DNA of 64,000 nt from NCBI RefSeq assembly GCF_965214215.1, contig NZ_CBDCBD010000003.1, forward strand, positions 248,001 through 312,000, read 5' to 3'. A program made the translations under genes and the position numbers. This stretch comes from Poriferisodalis sp965214215 (GTDB lineage: Bacteria; Actinomycetota; Acidimicrobiia; Acidimicrobiales; Poriferisodalaceae). The notes beneath the pieces are model-generated. The model was given only the letters and a program-made list of their open reading frames with translations, had not been told where the DNA came from and made no database searches. Position 1 is the first letter of the stretch, and each line of letters begins with the position of its first letter. Shown here one piece after another: positions 16,400-25,882 of this stretch.

Positions 16400-17233
16400 C
16401 TACCCGGCGACGAGCGGGAACCGGTCGTCGTCGGCAGGATACTCACCGGCCACTGCGACGGTGTCGTCGTCGGTGATGATGGGATCGCACCCAGGGTGTG
16501 GGTACCAGACAGCGTCGTCGCCCAGCCATCGGGTGGACAGCGCCACGCGCCGGTGGTCGCCCGCATTGCCCGGCGATCCGTGGATGATCCACGAGGAAAA
16601 GAACAGCGCATCACCGGGCTCGACATCGAAGCCCACGATGTCGTAGTCGGCCCGGTTGGCTTCGACATCGGGCATCTTGTCGCCCTCGAAGTCGGCCATG
16701 AAGCCCTTCTTGCCGTCGAAGGACTCCGGCGCGTAGTAAGCGTCCCAGCTGTGCGAGCCGCGGACGAACTCGAGCGAGCTCTCCGCGACCGTGACCGGGG
16801 TCATCGCCACCCAAGCCGAGCAGATCTGGCGGCCCAAGAACGGCCAGTAACCGATGTCCTGGTGCCACGGAGTCGGGTTGGCCGTGAGCGGCTCCTTGAT
16901 GAGCAGGTGGTCGAAATAGAGGCGGGCAGTCTTTGAGTCCATCAGCGCCGCCGCCATCTGCGCCGTGCCCGAGTTGCGGACGAATTCGCCGATGACCGGA
17001 TCGACCTCCCATCGGTAGCGGCTGGTGAACAGCCGGTTCTCGGACGCGCCCGGGTTGGTGTCGGACACCCACTCGCCTGGATCTCTCAACTGCTGGTCGG
17101 CCACCTCGAGGACCCGGCCGATCCAATCCCCCGACACTGCCCCGGCGATCTTCACCACCCCGTCAGCCTCGTACGCCGCCCTGTGCTGCGCGGTGATGGC
17201 GTCGGCTGCGTGATGGGACGTTGATTTGGTCAT
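16400..17233 (-). CDS. phytanoyl-CoA dioxygenase (PhyH) family Fe(II)/2-oxoglutarate oxygenase
   Basis: A 277-aa protein with the double-stranded beta-helix metal site: WHQDIGYWP near residue 121 supplies His and Asp, and WIIHGSPGN near residue 217 the distal His, with the 2-oxoglutarate-binding Arg in RRVALSTRW. An N-terminal helix (YEADGVVKIAG) matches the usual PhyH start. The likely reaction is hydroxylation of a small acid or lipid-derived CoA ester, but family members include ectoine and halogenating enzymes. The gene is 22 bases downstream of the glutamate-synthase-like gene on the same strand, which may form an operon with it. Confidence 0.87.
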   Translation of the reverse strand: MTKSTSHHAADAITAQHRAAYEADGVVKIAGAVSGDWIGRVLEVADQQLRDPGEWVSDTNPGASENRLFTSRYRWEVDPVIGEFVRNSGTAQMAAALMDSKTARLYFDHLLIKEPLTANPTPWHQDIGYWPFLGRQICSAWVAMTPVTVAESSLEFVRGSHSWDAYYAPESFDGKKGFMADFEGDKMPDVEANRADYDIVGFDVEPGDALFFSSWIIHGSPGNAGDHRRVALSTRWLGDDAVWYPHPGCDPIITDDDTVAVAGEYPADDDRFPLVAG

Positions 17234-17255
17234 CGGTTCTCCCTGTCTGGCTGTG

Positions 17256-18809
17256 TCACCCGTCGGCGCCTGCGCCGACGCGTACGGCTTCTCGCAGGCC
17301 CGCTATGCGAGCCGGGCTGTGGGTGCGCTCGCGCTGCACGCCGAACGCGTGATGGGCCGGCACCAGATCGCCGAATGGGCTGATCACGTTCACGTTGTCG
17401 GCGCCGATCAGCCCCGGATGCTCCGCCCCGCACGCATCGGCGAGGCGGAAGAGCTCTTTGCGCAGGCCGATGACGTAGTTCGCCAGCCGGACGCTCTTGT
17501 TGGTCGGGTCGAGCCCGCGCGCCAGCCACTTGTTCTGGGTGGCCACACCTGTCGGGCAGTGATCGGTATGGCAGCGCTGCGCCTGAATGCAGCCGATCGC
17601 CATCATCGGCTCGCGGGCGACGCCGATCATGTCGACGCCGATGTTGAAGGCCAGCGCTGCCGGGGCAGGAAAGCCGAGCTTGGCCGAACCGATCATCACG
17701 ATGTCGTCGGTGAGGCCGGCCTCGCCGAATGCGTGATGCACCACGCCGAACGCCCGCCAGAACGGCAGCGCCACGTGGTCAGTGAATACCAACGGTCCCG
17801 CTCCGGTGCCGCCCTCGGCACCGTCGACCGTCACAAAATCCGGGCCTCGATGGGTGTCGGCCATGTGCTGCGCAAGCTCGGTCCAGAACGCCTCTTGACC
17901 GACCGCCGACTTGATACCGACTGGGAGGCCGGTAGCCCCCGCCACCTCCTCCACAAAATCCACGAGCTCGGAAACAGAGCCGAAAGCCGAGTGACGGCTG
18001 GGGCTCGCCACGTCCTGGCCGACGGGGACGTCGCGTGCAGCTGCAATCTCGGGGCTGACCTTCGCCGCAGGCAAAAGACCGCCGACGCCCGGTTTCGCGC
18101 CCTGGGACAGCTTCACCTCGATTGAGCGGACCGGCGCGGAATCGATCGTCTCCAGCAGGCGATCCATCGAGAACGTGCCGTCAGGGTTGCGGCAGCCGAA
18201 GTATCCGGTCCCCATCTGGAACACCAGGTCGCCGCCGTTGCGGTGGAATGCCGACACGCCGCCCTCGCCGGTGTTGTGCATGCACCCGGCGGCTTTCGCC
18301 CCACGGTTCAGCGCTTCGATGGCGGGGCCAGACAGCGACCCGTAACTCATCGCAGACACGTTGACGATCGACGCCGGGCGGAAGGCCTTGGCACGGCTGC
18401 GCCAGGCGCCCATGACCTTGCCGCACGGGATCGGCGCATCATCGGGCACAGAGCGTCCGAGCGGGAAGGGGCTGTGGCGGAACGTGATGTGGCCCGGTTT
18501 CTCGATCTCGTCGTCGGTGCCGAAGCCGAAGTAGGAGTTCTGCTGCTTGGCCGTCGAATACACCCAGCGACGCTGATCGCGGTTGAAGGGCCGCTCCTCT
18601 TCGTTGTGGGCGACGATGTATTGGCGCAGCTCAGGGCCGATCTTCTCCAGCAGAAAGCGGAGATGACCGATGACCGGATACGTGCGCAGGATCGAGTGGC
18701 GCTTCTGGATGCTGTCGTGGATGAACACAAACACCAGAAATGTCCCGACGATGATCAACCCCCACAGCCACCACGGCACGATCCCGAAACTACCGCGGGC
18801 ACGCGACAC
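17256..18809 (-). CDS. FMN-binding glutamate synthase family protein with N-terminal membrane anchor
   Basis: A 517-aa protein starting MSRARGSFGIVPWWLW, with a transmembrane segment at about residues 11-31 and then a stand-alone GltS-like FMN/TIM-barrel domain. Visible markers are MSYGSLSGPAIEALNRG, KLSQGAKPGVGG, and the iron-sulfur cysteine cluster CIQAQRCHTDHCPTGVA near residue 415. There is no amidotransferase domain, so it cannot hydrolyse glutamine alone; archaeal-type or methylglutamate-type synthases share this arrangement. Given nearby MttB-like and methylamine-linked flavoproteins, an N-methylglutamate or related role is conceivable, but the partner subunits (MgsA, MgsB) are not present here. 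Confidence 0.85.
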   Translation of the reverse strand: MSRARGSFGIVPWWLWGLIIVGTFLVFVFIHDSIQKRHSILRTYPVIGHLRFLLEKIGPELRQYIVAHNEEERPFNRDQRRWVYSTAKQQNSYFGFGTDDEIEKPGHITFRHSPFPLGRSVPDDAPIPCGKVMGAWRSRAKAFRPASIVNVSAMSYGSLSGPAIEALNRGAKAAGCMHNTGEGGVSAFHRNGGDLVFQMGTGYFGCRNPDGTFSMDRLLETIDSAPVRSIEVKLSQGAKPGVGGLLPAAKVSPEIAAARDVPVGQDVASPSRHSAFGSVSELVDFVEEVAGATGLPVGIKSAVGQEAFWTELAQHMADTHRGPDFVTVDGAEGGTGAGPLVFTDHVALPFWRAFGVVHHAFGEAGLTDDIVMIGSAKLGFPAPAALAFNIGVDMIGVAREPMMAIGCIQAQRCHTDHCPTGVATQNKWLARGLDPTNKSVRLANYVIGLRKELFRLADACGAEHPGLIGADNVNVISPFGDLVPAHHAFGVQRERTHSPARIAGLREAVRVGAGADG

Positions 18810-18918
18810 GCCATGTCCGCGGCCGACTGCGAGCCGTCGGCGACCCGCAAGGCCCTCCCCTGGGGAGGGTGCCGTGTGTCATGCGACCCGGCCGCGACGG
18901 GCTTCCTATGCTGGCCCG

Positions 18919-20001
18919 ATGGCATCGGTGCCCGACGGCGATACGCCCCCAACGGCCCCGCCGGCCCGAATTCCCGCGCTCGCGCCCGAGGTGCTCACGC
19001 TCATGCCGGCCTCCCACGAAGCACCTCGCTGCTCGGCCCACGCGACCGCGCTCGGCACCGATCCCGGCGGCACCGCCATCGCCGCCGACGCTGTGGCGCT
19101 GGTCGAAGTGCCGCTGCCGTGGTCCAAGCCCGTCTTCGCCAGCGGCCTGCTCGAAGGCTTCACGTCGATGATGGAGTTGAAGGTGGGATTCACGCGGGTG
19201 CTCGCCGTCGTGCCGCCAGGCGAACGCGGCCGAGCCGACACAGTTCCCGTTGCGCTGCACTGGCGTGTCGGCGCAACCACCCACTCGGCACACTTCGACG
19301 CACACGGCCCAGCTGGATTGCGGCAGCTGTTCTCCCATCTCACGCAGCGCCAGCCGTCAGATCCCAAGCCCGACGACGCCGGCTTTGTGCCGGTCGGTTT
19401 CGCCACCGATGAGCGGGTCGTGCTCATCTGCACTCAAGGCAGCCACGACGTGTGCTGCGGCAGCGAGGGCACACGCCTCGCCGCCGACTTCGAGGCAGTG
19501 ATGCGCACTTACCGGACTGCAGATGTCAACGAGCCATATGCCGGTGCGCCGACCGCAGGCGGGCATGTCACCGTGTACCGCGTCAGCCACACCGGGGGAC
19601 ACCGTTTCGCTCCAACTGCAATGACGCTTCCCGACGGCCGCATGTGGGCCAACATCGAGGCGGGGGAAATCGCCGCAATCCTGGACCGCACCGCCGACGC
19701 AACGGCGGTGGCGTCTCGCTGTCGAGGATGGTGGGGAGGCGCCACGGGTCCCGCGCAGGTCGGCGAGCGCGCCGTGTTCGCAGAAGTGGGATGGCCGCTC
19801 GAGGACATAGCTCGCACCGTCAGCTTCCGACCCGCGGCGAAAGGCTGGGCAGTCGAGGTCGTGGCGGATGCGGCGAATCGAGCGTGGACAGTGTCGGTGG
19901 AGGCAGGGCGGACCGTGCCGACCATCTCGTGCAGGGCACTCGGAGGCCTGCCGGCCAAGCCGTCGACGGAGTTCGTCGTCACCGACGTTCGAGAGCACTG
20001 A
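18919..20001 (+). CDS. sucrase/ferredoxin-like family protein
   Basis: A 360-aa protein starting at MASVPDGDTP; a longer frame in the same phase runs over the opposite-strand gene and is discarded. Its C-terminal half holds a thioredoxin-like ferredoxin fold: CTQGSHDVCCGSEGTRLA, with a cysteine cluster, and SHTGGHRFAPTAMTLP, which matches the sucrase/ferredoxin-like (Suc_Fer-like) family. The function of this family is poorly defined; the yeast member Apd1 is an iron-sulfur protein, and cysteine and His residues may hold a [2Fe-2S] cluster here as well. It diverges from the FMN protein gene across about 110 bases and is followed by a CoA-transferase gene. Confidence 0.8.
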   Translation: MASVPDGDTPPTAPPARIPALAPEVLTLMPASHEAPRCSAHATALGTDPGGTAIAADAVALVEVPLPWSKPVFASGLLEGFTSMMELKVGFTRVLAVVPPGERGRADTVPVALHWRVGATTHSAHFDAHGPAGLRQLFSHLTQRQPSDPKPDDAGFVPVGFATDERVVLICTQGSHDVCCGSEGTRLAADFEAVMRTYRTADVNEPYAGAPTAGGHVTVYRVSHTGGHRFAPTAMTLPDGRMWANIEAGEIAAILDRTADATAVASRCRGWWGGATGPAQVGERAVFAEVGWPLEDIARTVSFRPAAKGWAVEVVADAANRAWTVSVEAGRTVPTISCRALGGLPAKPSTEFVVTDVREH

Positions 20002-20115
20002 GGGCGCCGGCGGATCCTTCGTCGGGACAGCTGTGAGCCGTGCGATCTAGCCTTTCGGAGTCGTGATCTGCCAGACCAGGACCATCGGGATCACGACGAG
20101 CGAGGGGCAGCCAAT

Positions 20116-21339
20116 ATGACATCACCGCTGGAGGGCATCAGGGTCGTCGAGTTCGCCAATTTCGCCGCGGCGCCGTCGGCCGCTGCGATCATGGCCGACC
20201 TCGGCGCCGAGGTGATCAAGGTCGAGGCCATCGGCGGCGATCCGATTCGTGGGCTGATGAAGCAGGCGAAGCTGCCGGATGGTGCGCACAACCCCGATGT
20301 GGCATTTCAGTTCATCAATCGGGGCAAGCAGTCGATCCAGCTGAACCTGGAGGACCCCGACGGCTCAGCCATCGCCCGGCGACTGGTCGCAGCTTCCGAT
20401 GTCGTGGTGATGAATCTGCTCCCTGAGCGCCGTGAGCGCTTCGGCCTGAGCACCAACGAGTTGCTGGCGTTGAAGCCCGACCTGGTGATCGGCGTGCTGT
20501 CGGGCTACGGCGAGGTGGGCGACGAGATCGACCGGCCCGGTTACGACGTCACTGCGTTCTTCTCCCGCTCAGGGTTGTACGGGGCATCCACACCGCCGGA
20601 CGGTCTGCCACCTCACGCCCGACCAGGCCAAGGCGATCACACCACGAGCCTGGCCTTCTTCGGCGCGATCATGGCGGGGCTGCGGGCACGAGACGTCTCC
20701 GGCGAAGGCCAAGTCGTGGAGTCGTCGCTGCTGCGCACAGCGGCATGGACGATTGCCATCGACCTGTCGACCTCGCTGGTCGACGGGCGCCCCAACACCG
20801 AGCGCCCTCGGGATCGCGGGCTCTCTCCGATGCTCGAGGCGTTCGAATGCGGCGACGGCCGATGGATCCATTTCACGATGCCCGACACGGGCAATGCGTG
20901 GGAACGATTCTGCAAGGCCATCGAGCGTGATGACTTGCTTGAGAACCCCGACTACGAGACCGGGCGGCAGCGGTTCCGGGCGATGGGCGCCCTTGTCGCC
21001 GACATCGCGGACACGTTGAAGTCGAAGCCGTCGGGGTACTGGATGCCCCGGCTGGACGAGCACCGGTGCATCTGGGCGCCGATCAACGACACCGCGTCGG
21101 CGGTCCAGGATCCGCAAGTGCGTGCAACAGGCGCCTTCGAGACCATCCACCATCCCGAGGCCGGCGAATTCGAGACGGTTGCGGCGCCCTTCCGGATGCA
21201 CAACTCCCCCGATGTGGGCGTGCGAGGTCCCGCACCTCGTGCTGGCGAGCACACGGCCGCAGTGTTGTCGGACCTGCTCGGTCTCGACGCAGACGAGATC
21301 GCCGATCTCACCCAACGCGGCGTCGTAGCCAGCGACTGA
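20116..21339 (+). CDS. CaiB/BaiF family (class III) CoA-transferase
   Basis: A 407-aa class III CoA-transferase. The N-terminal LEGIRVVEFANFAAAPSAA and LGAEVIKVEAIGGDPIRG segments are typical. Alpha-methylacyl-CoA racemases share this fold, but the catalytic Asp expected near residue 170 in transferases appears to fall in the GQGDHTTSLAFFG segment, consistent with a CoA-transferase. Substrates in the family range from formyl-CoA/oxalate to carnitine and succinyl-CoA; this one cannot be assigned. It is well isolated from other pathway genes, lying between the sucrase/ferredoxin-like gene and a convergent shikimate kinase. Confidence 0.88.
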   Translation: MTSPLEGIRVVEFANFAAAPSAAAIMADLGAEVIKVEAIGGDPIRGLMKQAKLPDGAHNPDVAFQFINRGKQSIQLNLEDPDGSAIARRLVAASDVVVMNLLPERRERFGLSTNELLALKPDLVIGVLSGYGEVGDEIDRPGYDVTAFFSRSGLYGASTPPDGLPPHARPGQGDHTTSLAFFGAIMAGLRARDVSGEGQVVESSLLRTAAWTIAIDLSTSLVDGRPNTERPRDRGLSPMLEAFECGDGRWIHFTMPDTGNAWERFCKAIERDDLLENPDYETGRQRFRAMGALVADIADTLKSKPSGYWMPRLDEHRCIWAPINDTASAVQDPQVRATGAFETIHHPEAGEFETVAAPFRMHNSPDVGVRGPAPRAGEHTAAVLSDLLGLDADEIADLTQRGVVASD

Positions 21340-21356
21340 GCCGCCCTCGATGCCGA

Positions 21357-21878
21357 TCAGACGTCGAGGCGGCTGGTGATGTCCGCTGCTATGGCGTGCG
21401 GCGTTCGGCCCGCGGTATGTACCTGCTCGAACTGCGCGTAGCCCTCTGCCCGCTCGGCCAGTAGCTGGGCCACCTCAGCCGCCGGGTCCTCGCCCGCAAG
21501 CAGAGGTCGCACTGGGCCCTCGACATCGGATTCCAAACGCCGGACGATCTCGTCGACATCGGCGACCAGGCAAAAGACCCGGCCTGCCCCAGACAGTGCC
21601 TCGGCGTTCGCCGGGTCAAGCAGCATCCGGCCGCCCGTGGCGACGACCTGACGCTGGCCTGCGGCTACCTCGGCCGCGACTTCCCGCTCAAGCGCCCGAA
21701 ACCCGTCCTCGCCCCGCTCGGCAAAGATCTCCTCGATCGGTCCGTACCGAGACACGATCACGTCGTCGGTGTCGACGACCGTCCAGCCGAGCTCGCGAGC
21801 AACGAGCTTCCCCACGGTCGTCTTGCCCGAACCCATGAAGCCCGTGAGCACGATATTGCGGACAGAGGCTCGCGTCAT
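21357..21878 (-). CDS. aroK: shikimate kinase
   Basis: A 173-aa kinase with the full shikimate-kinase signature: Walker A GFMGSGKTTVG at residues 13-23, the VVDTDDVI shikimate-binding aspartates near residue 34, ATGGRMLLD near residue 80 (the GGG-like motif, here GGR), and a lid arginine in VRPLLAG. It phosphorylates shikimate at C3 in aromatic amino-acid biosynthesis. The gene is not next to aroB, aroC or other aro genes; it lies eleven bases downstream of a large secreted-protein gene on the same strand. This unusual context may reflect chance order, since the other aro genes are not in the window. Confidence 0.9.
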   Translation of the reverse strand: MTRASVRNIVLTGFMGSGKTTVGKLVARELGWTVVDTDDVIVSRYGPIEEIFAERGEDGFRALEREVAAEVAAGQRQVVATGGRMLLDPANAEALSGAGRVFCLVADVDEIVRRLESDVEGPVRPLLAGEDPAAEVAQLLAERAEGYAQFEQVHTAGRTPHAIAADITSRLDV

Positions 21879-21889
21879 GAGTTCAGCCT

Positions 21890-24800
21890 CTAATCGTCGT
21901 CGAGGACTGTTACCCCGATATTCGCGTCAAGGACGACGACTTTGCTGTCGGACGCGGTGCCTTTCAGCTTGAAGCTGATGTCCTCGTTCGCGGTGTCCGC
22001 GTCGCTCAATGCAGTGACCGTGAACTTCTTGAACGTATCCCAGTCGCTCGCGTCAAACGTCAAAGAGCCCGGCGCAACGCTCAACTTGGTGCTGTCGGAC
22101 GATTTGATCTCAGGCTGGACAGTGACGGTCACGCCCGGCTCTGGCTTCTGCCGCAGCCGCACCCAGACGTCCTGGCTTGCTGCTACGTCCTCGATGGGAA
22201 ACAGCGCGGACGGCCAAGCCTGCATGGAGATCGACGTGTCCTCGATCTTCACGGTCAAGCGCCGCGGCGCCGCGTAGCTGAGGCCCGGGAAGTTGTCGAC
22301 ACGAAACTCGAGCCACCGGGTCTCATCGTTCGTGTCTGCGTCGATGTCGCTCTTGACCGGAATGGTGTCGCAGTATTTCGCGTTGATCGATCTTGGTCTC
22401 GGATACTTGCCGTCGCAGTTCTCGCCAGCTGAAGCCGCTGTGAAGTAGAAATTTTTCACCCCTCCTACCCAGATCGCGATATAGGGTCCGATGCCGTCGC
22501 CGGTCAGGCCTTGGTAGCCCTTGGCCATCCGGTCGAACCAATCGTCTTTGAACTTCCCCTCTTTCAACAGCGCCGGATCGAAGTGCAGGTAGACAGCCCC
22601 GGGTGTGCCCTCGGTGAGATTGAGCGTGGAATTCGGGGCGATCTTCTCTCCTGCTGGATCGGGCGTCCAGGTGACGTACACGGGCCTGGCGTCGGCGATG
22701 GTCGCGGTGACGCTCGGCATCGCTGACACCCCAGCGAAACCACTGATTGCATGGGTGATCGTGACGGTGTCTTTGATGTAGTTGTCGTCGAGTGGCGCGT
22801 TCAGGGTGACGGTCTGCGCACTGTTCCAGTTGCCGCTTGAGCCGCCGGTAAACGTCAGCGGGCCGCTCACCGTCAGCCGGTCGGTGTCGCTCGACACAGG
22901 TGTGATCACGATGCTCGCGCCATCGCCCGGGTCGGCATTCAGAGAGAGGTCGTATGTCGTCGAGGACAGCTCATCGACCGCCACCGTGGACGCCGACAAT
23001 GTCATCTCGACTGCCTCGTTATCATCGATATTCACGGTGAGCGTCTGCGACGGCGATTGGGCGCTGTAGCCATCGCCGTCACCGGAGATGACGTGGCTGA
23101 CCGCGACGATCTCGTCGGTGCCGTCGGGGTCCCGGACCGCCGTCACGGTGATGCGCTGGCGGGTCTGCCAGTTGCCGGTCGAGCCGCCCGTAAAGGTGAG
23201 CGTCGTCGGGCTGACGGTGACGTCGCTGCCAGTGAACGTCGGCGTGACGATCACGCTCTTGCCACTGCCGGGATCGGCTCTCAACCAGACTTCATAGTGA
23301 GCTGTCGTGCCCTCGTCGACCGTCAGGCTCTGCGGGTCGACGAGGACGCCGGGCGAGCGATCCTCCACTGCCACACGGAACGTCTCCGTGAGAGCTCGAA
23401 CCTTCACTTGAGCATTCTCCGGATGCGGCACCGGGATCGTGACGGTGATCACCACATCCTCGTCGTCGTTGTCGCTGTCAGCAACTGGAGTGATGGTTAC
23501 GTCCTGGAACTCGTCGTAATTTTCGTGGTTGAAGACGAGACTGGTCGGGGTCACCGTCACCGCGCCCGGATCGGGGTTGGTGATGGTCACGGTGACGGGA
23601 TTGCGGGGAATCCGGCCCAGCTTGAGCTGATAGGTAAGCGACGATGCGGGATCGCCTTCCGCCAACAGATTCGGATTGGGCTTGCGCTGCGTAATCGGAT
23701 TGCTGCGGTCGACGCCGTACATGCTCAGCCACAAGTCGGAAATGGCCGCGTAGCCGGGGTACTCGACAAACTCAAGCGACACTTGCGCCGTGGCGATGAT
23801 ACTGCCCCAGTCTCCCAGGTGAAGCACCCTGATGGTTTGGTATTCGTTCCAATTGCTCGGCGTGAACACGAGATAGTCGGGTGAAATATCCAAAGATCGT
23901 GCATTGCGGGCGCCTTGGATCACTGGTCGGACGGTGATCGCATGCGGCGGTTGGTCCTTCAGACGAAACTGCCACGGTTTTTTTTGACCGTCCTCCCACA
24001 CTGTGAGAAATATGTCTTGCGCCAGATCCAAGCGGATGTACTTGTTATCGCTGTGATACGCGGCACCCTTGCTGCCTGTGTCGTCATTTCGGATGGTGCC
24101 TGTCGCAGTGTCATCGCTGATGGTGACACCAGCCGGGGGGTTCGAGATGGTGACGGTGAACTCATCGTCGATTTCGATGTCGGAGTCCTCGGTCGTCGAG
24201 ATCGTGATCGTGGCGGAACTGCTGCCTGCAGGGATCGTCACTGTGCCGCTTGCAGCCGTGTAGTCGTCCACATCGGAGTGGGCGATTGCCGTGCCGTCGG
24301 CAGTCTGGTAGTCGAGCGCGATCGCAGAGCTCTGCACCGGGCTCACCGACACCACGAAGCCGACGCCATCGCCCTCATTCGACGACGCATCGGCAATGCT
24401 GACCGTCGGCTGACTATTTGTCTGGGCCGGCTGCGCCGCTGGATCATTGTCGGCAACAGCGACCATCGCCGATCCCGCACTCGACGACACCGTGTAGCCG
24501 GTGCCGGTGTCGATCGACACTGTCACCGACCCGTCAGCCTCGTCGGTGCTGTCACCGGTGGTGGTAACAGCCAGGGTGTAACTGCCGCCGGTGGGAATCG
24601 TCACGGTCCGCGCCCCAGTCGCCACACCGAAATCGCCTGACTGCGACACCGTCACATCGACCGTCAAAGCAGCAGTCGGCACCGGTGATGCGGTGACGGT
24701 GAACGACGCCGCCGAGCCCTCAGTGACGCCGATGCCCGCGGTGACGCTGACCTCCGGCACCGGCGGCGGCTTCTGCGATGCTGCCTCGATGCATTCCAAC

Positions 24801-25735
24801 GCTTCGCGGAACGGCTTCCACCCGAACCATCGCTGCTCACCCTCAAGCGCCTCAGCCGCAGTGAACGCAGTCAACTGATCGTCGGCCACATCGCCGAACG
24901 CGATCAGCACCCGACGCCAGTTGCGGCCATAACCAGGAGCGCGATCACGATGCAGCTCGTAATAGTCCCGCGCCGACTCCAACGTCTCATCAGAAACACA
25001 ATCCGCAGGCGGCGGGGGTGGCGGAGGCGCGTCGTCGTCATCAGACACTGAGACCGTGGCGCTGCTGTTGCTCGACGAGACGGTGTAGCCCGTGCCGCTG
25101 CTCACCGACACTGTCACCGACCCGTCGGGCTCGTCGGTGCTGTCACCGGTGGTGTCCACCGTCAGCGTGTAGCTGCCGCCGGTGGGGATCGTCACGGTCC
25201 GCGCCCCGGTCGTCACGCCGAAATCGCCGCTCTGGGCGACGGCGACGCTGACCGTCAGGGCTGACGCCGGCGAAGGGCTGGCCGTGAGCGTGAACGACGC
25301 AGCAGTCCCCTCGGTGACACCGCTGCCCGCAGCGATGCTGATCTCGGGATCGGGCGGCGGCGGATTCGCTGTCTCGATGCACTTGAGCGCCTCTTGCACC
25401 GGCTTCCAGCCATACCAGCGTTGCACTTCCGCGCGTGCCTCAGCTTCGGTGAACGGAGTCAGATTCCCATCGGAGACATCGCCGAAAGCGATCAGGACGC
25501 GCTTCCAGTTCTCCCCGTAGCCGGGAGGCTTGTTCTTGTTCGCCTCGTAATAGCCGCGAACCGTTGCGACCAGGCTGTCCGAGATGCAGTCGGCGATCGA
25601 TTGCTCCGAGTTCTGCTGGGCGCCCGATGAGGCGGGGGCGACGACCAGCGCGGAGGTGATGATCGCGACCAGCGCGAGGGAGCGCCAGATTCGCAAGCGC
25701 AGGTGCGGGAAGATCCGAGCGACGTGACGGGCCAT
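21890..25735 (-). CDS. large secreted modular protein with Calx-beta domains and a repeated novel ~75-aa domain
   Basis: A 1281-aa extracellular protein. Residues 1-40 are a signal peptide (LALVAIITSALVVAPASSG). Next come two copies of a unit: a Cys-bounded domain of about 75 residues containing PPGYGENWKRVLIAFGDV (about 48-120, again about 245-318), each followed by a Calx-beta-type domain (about 130-230 and 325-430). A PPPPPPP linker separates the units. A third Calx-beta domain (about 445-550, ending in TGTIRNDD) follows, and then several beta-sandwich repeats in which TVTPTSLVF or TVSPTTLTF recurs. The likely role is adhesion or surface structure, possibly calcium-dependent. No sortase or peptidoglycan-binding signal was seen. 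It ends at ILDD. Confidence 0.88.
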   Translation of the reverse strand: MARHVARIFPHLRLRIWRSLALVAIITSALVVAPASSGAQQNSEQSIADCISDSLVATVRGYYEANKNKPPGYGENWKRVLIAFGDVSDGNLTPFTEAEARAEVQRWYGWKPVQEALKCIETANPPPPDPEISIAAGSGVTEGTAASFTLTASPSPASALTVSVAVAQSGDFGVTTGARTVTIPTGGSYTLTVDTTGDSTDEPDGSVTVSVSSGTGYTVSSSNSSATVSVSDDDDAPPPPPPPADCVSDETLESARDYYELHRDRAPGYGRNWRRVLIAFGDVADDQLTAFTAAEALEGEQRWFGWKPFREALECIEAASQKPPPVPEVSVTAGIGVTEGSAASFTVTASPVPTAALTVDVTVSQSGDFGVATGARTVTIPTGGSYTLAVTTTGDSTDEADGSVTVSIDTGTGYTVSSSAGSAMVAVADNDPAAQPAQTNSQPTVSIADASSNEGDGVGFVVSVSPVQSSAIALDYQTADGTAIAHSDVDDYTAASGTVTIPAGSSSATITISTTEDSDIEIDDEFTVTISNPPAGVTISDDTATGTIRNDDTGSKGAAYHSDNKYIRLDLAQDIFLTVWEDGQKKPWQFRLKDQPPHAITVRPVIQGARNARSLDISPDYLVFTPSNWNEYQTIRVLHLGDWGSIIATAQVSLEFVEYPGYAAISDLWLSMYGVDRSNPITQRKPNPNLLAEGDPASSLTYQLKLGRIPRNPVTVTITNPDPGAVTVTPTSLVFNHENYDEFQDVTITPVADSDNDDEDVVITVTIPVPHPENAQVKVRALTETFRVAVEDRSPGVLVDPQSLTVDEGTTAHYEVWLRADPGSGKSVIVTPTFTGSDVTVSPTTLTFTGGSTGNWQTRQRITVTAVRDPDGTDEIVAVSHVISGDGDGYSAQSPSQTLTVNIDDNEAVEMTLSASTVAVDELSSTTYDLSLNADPGDGASIVITPVSSDTDRLTVSGPLTFTGGSSGNWNSAQTVTLNAPLDDNYIKDTVTITHAISGFAGVSAMPSVTATIADARPVYVTWTPDPAGEKIAPNSTLNLTEGTPGAVYLHFDPALLKEGKFKDDWFDRMAKGYQGLTGDGIGPYIAIWVGGVKNFYFTAASAGENCDGKYPRPRSINAKYCDTIPVKSDIDADTNDETRWLEFRVDNFPGLSYAAPRRLTVKIEDTSISMQAWPSALFPIEDVAASQDVWVRLRQKPEPGVTVTVQPEIKSSDSTKLSVAPGSLTFDASDWDTFKKFTVTALSDADTANEDISFKLKGTASDSKVVVLDANIGVTVLDDD

Positions 25736-25882
25736 GGGGAATCTCCGATCTGTTGCAGATGCTGTGTCTCAGAGCCGACAGATTTGGGCTGATCGCCGGC
25801 CGCGTGTCGGAACCGTAGGCCACGAATTCGCGGGTGGATGACCATTTCGAGAGCCCGTGTGCAACGCCCGCGTAAGTCGGGG

